Assembly: GCA_943326975.2 (NCBI GenBank)
Contig: CALPVI020000089.1
Span: forward strand, 1 to 7,024
Reading direction: 5' to 3'
DNA length: 7,024 nt
Source of the DNA: Actinomyces viscosus
Lineage (GTDB): Bacteria; Bacteroidota; Bacteroidia; Flavobacteriales_D; Crocinitomicaceae
In this document: piece after piece, positions 5,834 to 7,024 of the stretch
Numbering within the stretch: the first letter of the stretch is position 1
Layout: every line of letters begins with the position of its first letter
The notes under the pieces: generated by a model
Told to the model about the DNA's origin: nothing
Databases searched by the model: none
Seen by the model: only the letters and a program-made list of their open reading frames with translations
Translations under genes and position numbers: made by a program

Positions 5834-5837
5834 TTTG
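5830..5837 (+). promoter_or_regulatory. Possible weak -7 element before hppD
   Basis: GAAATTTG differs from TAnnTTTG only at the first base and lies 29 bp before the hppD ATG, a distance like those of the other promoters in this window. No TTG-type -33 element is present because the upstream DNA is heptamer array. It may allow secondary hppD transcription, but this is weakly supported. Confidence 0.22.
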
Positions 5838-5866
5838 ATAATTAAAAAATTTAAAATAGATAAAAA

Positions 5867-7024
<1,158 letters not shown>

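Overview
The window is AT-rich bacterial DNA that reads as a member of the Bacteroidota, most likely a Flavobacteriia-like lineage. Three things support this. Start codons are preceded by A-rich stretches rather than Shine-Dalgarno sequences. TAnnTTTG (-7) elements, the Bacteroidota promoter signature, lie upstream of several genes. The gene pairings (pdhA-pdhC without pdhB; a U32 protein with a small ferredoxin; hmgA-hppD) are, from memory, typical of that group. No species can be named from the sequence alone.

Left half, all on the minus strand. A TrhP/YegQ-like U32 family protein overlaps a single-cluster ferredoxin by ATGA (4 bp). A 230-bp spacer holding a GC-richer imperfect hairpin follows. 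Next come pdhA (pyruvate dehydrogenase E1 alpha) and pdhC (E2, dihydrolipoamide acetyltransferase), 17 bp apart, closed by a strong rho-independent terminator. A well-formed promoter (TTTG-N20-TACCTTTG) lies inside the 5' end of the longest U32 reading frame, so the start is placed at 4199 rather than 4241.

Centre. A 366-bp divergent intergenic region (4200-4565) carries the U32 promoter, the hmgA promoter and several inverted repeats. Two of these share ATGATT...ATCATTT arms about 41 bp apart and are candidate regulator sites.

Right half, plus strand. hmgA (homogentisate 1,2-dioxygenase) and hppD (4-hydroxyphenylpyruvate dioxygenase) catalyse consecutive steps of tyrosine/phenylalanine catabolism: 4-hydroxyphenylpyruvate to homogentisate to maleylacetoacetate. 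The 125-bp gap between them is mostly a degenerate heptanucleotide tandem array (consensus YTAGAYR, 11 clean units). This array is the most unusual structure in the window.

The coding genes are recognisable housekeeping and catabolic functions. I see no mobile element, CRISPR array, RNA gene or defence system. The points worth following up are non-coding (heptamer array, paired inverted repeats, spacer hairpin), the U32 start correction, and a few protein oddities.
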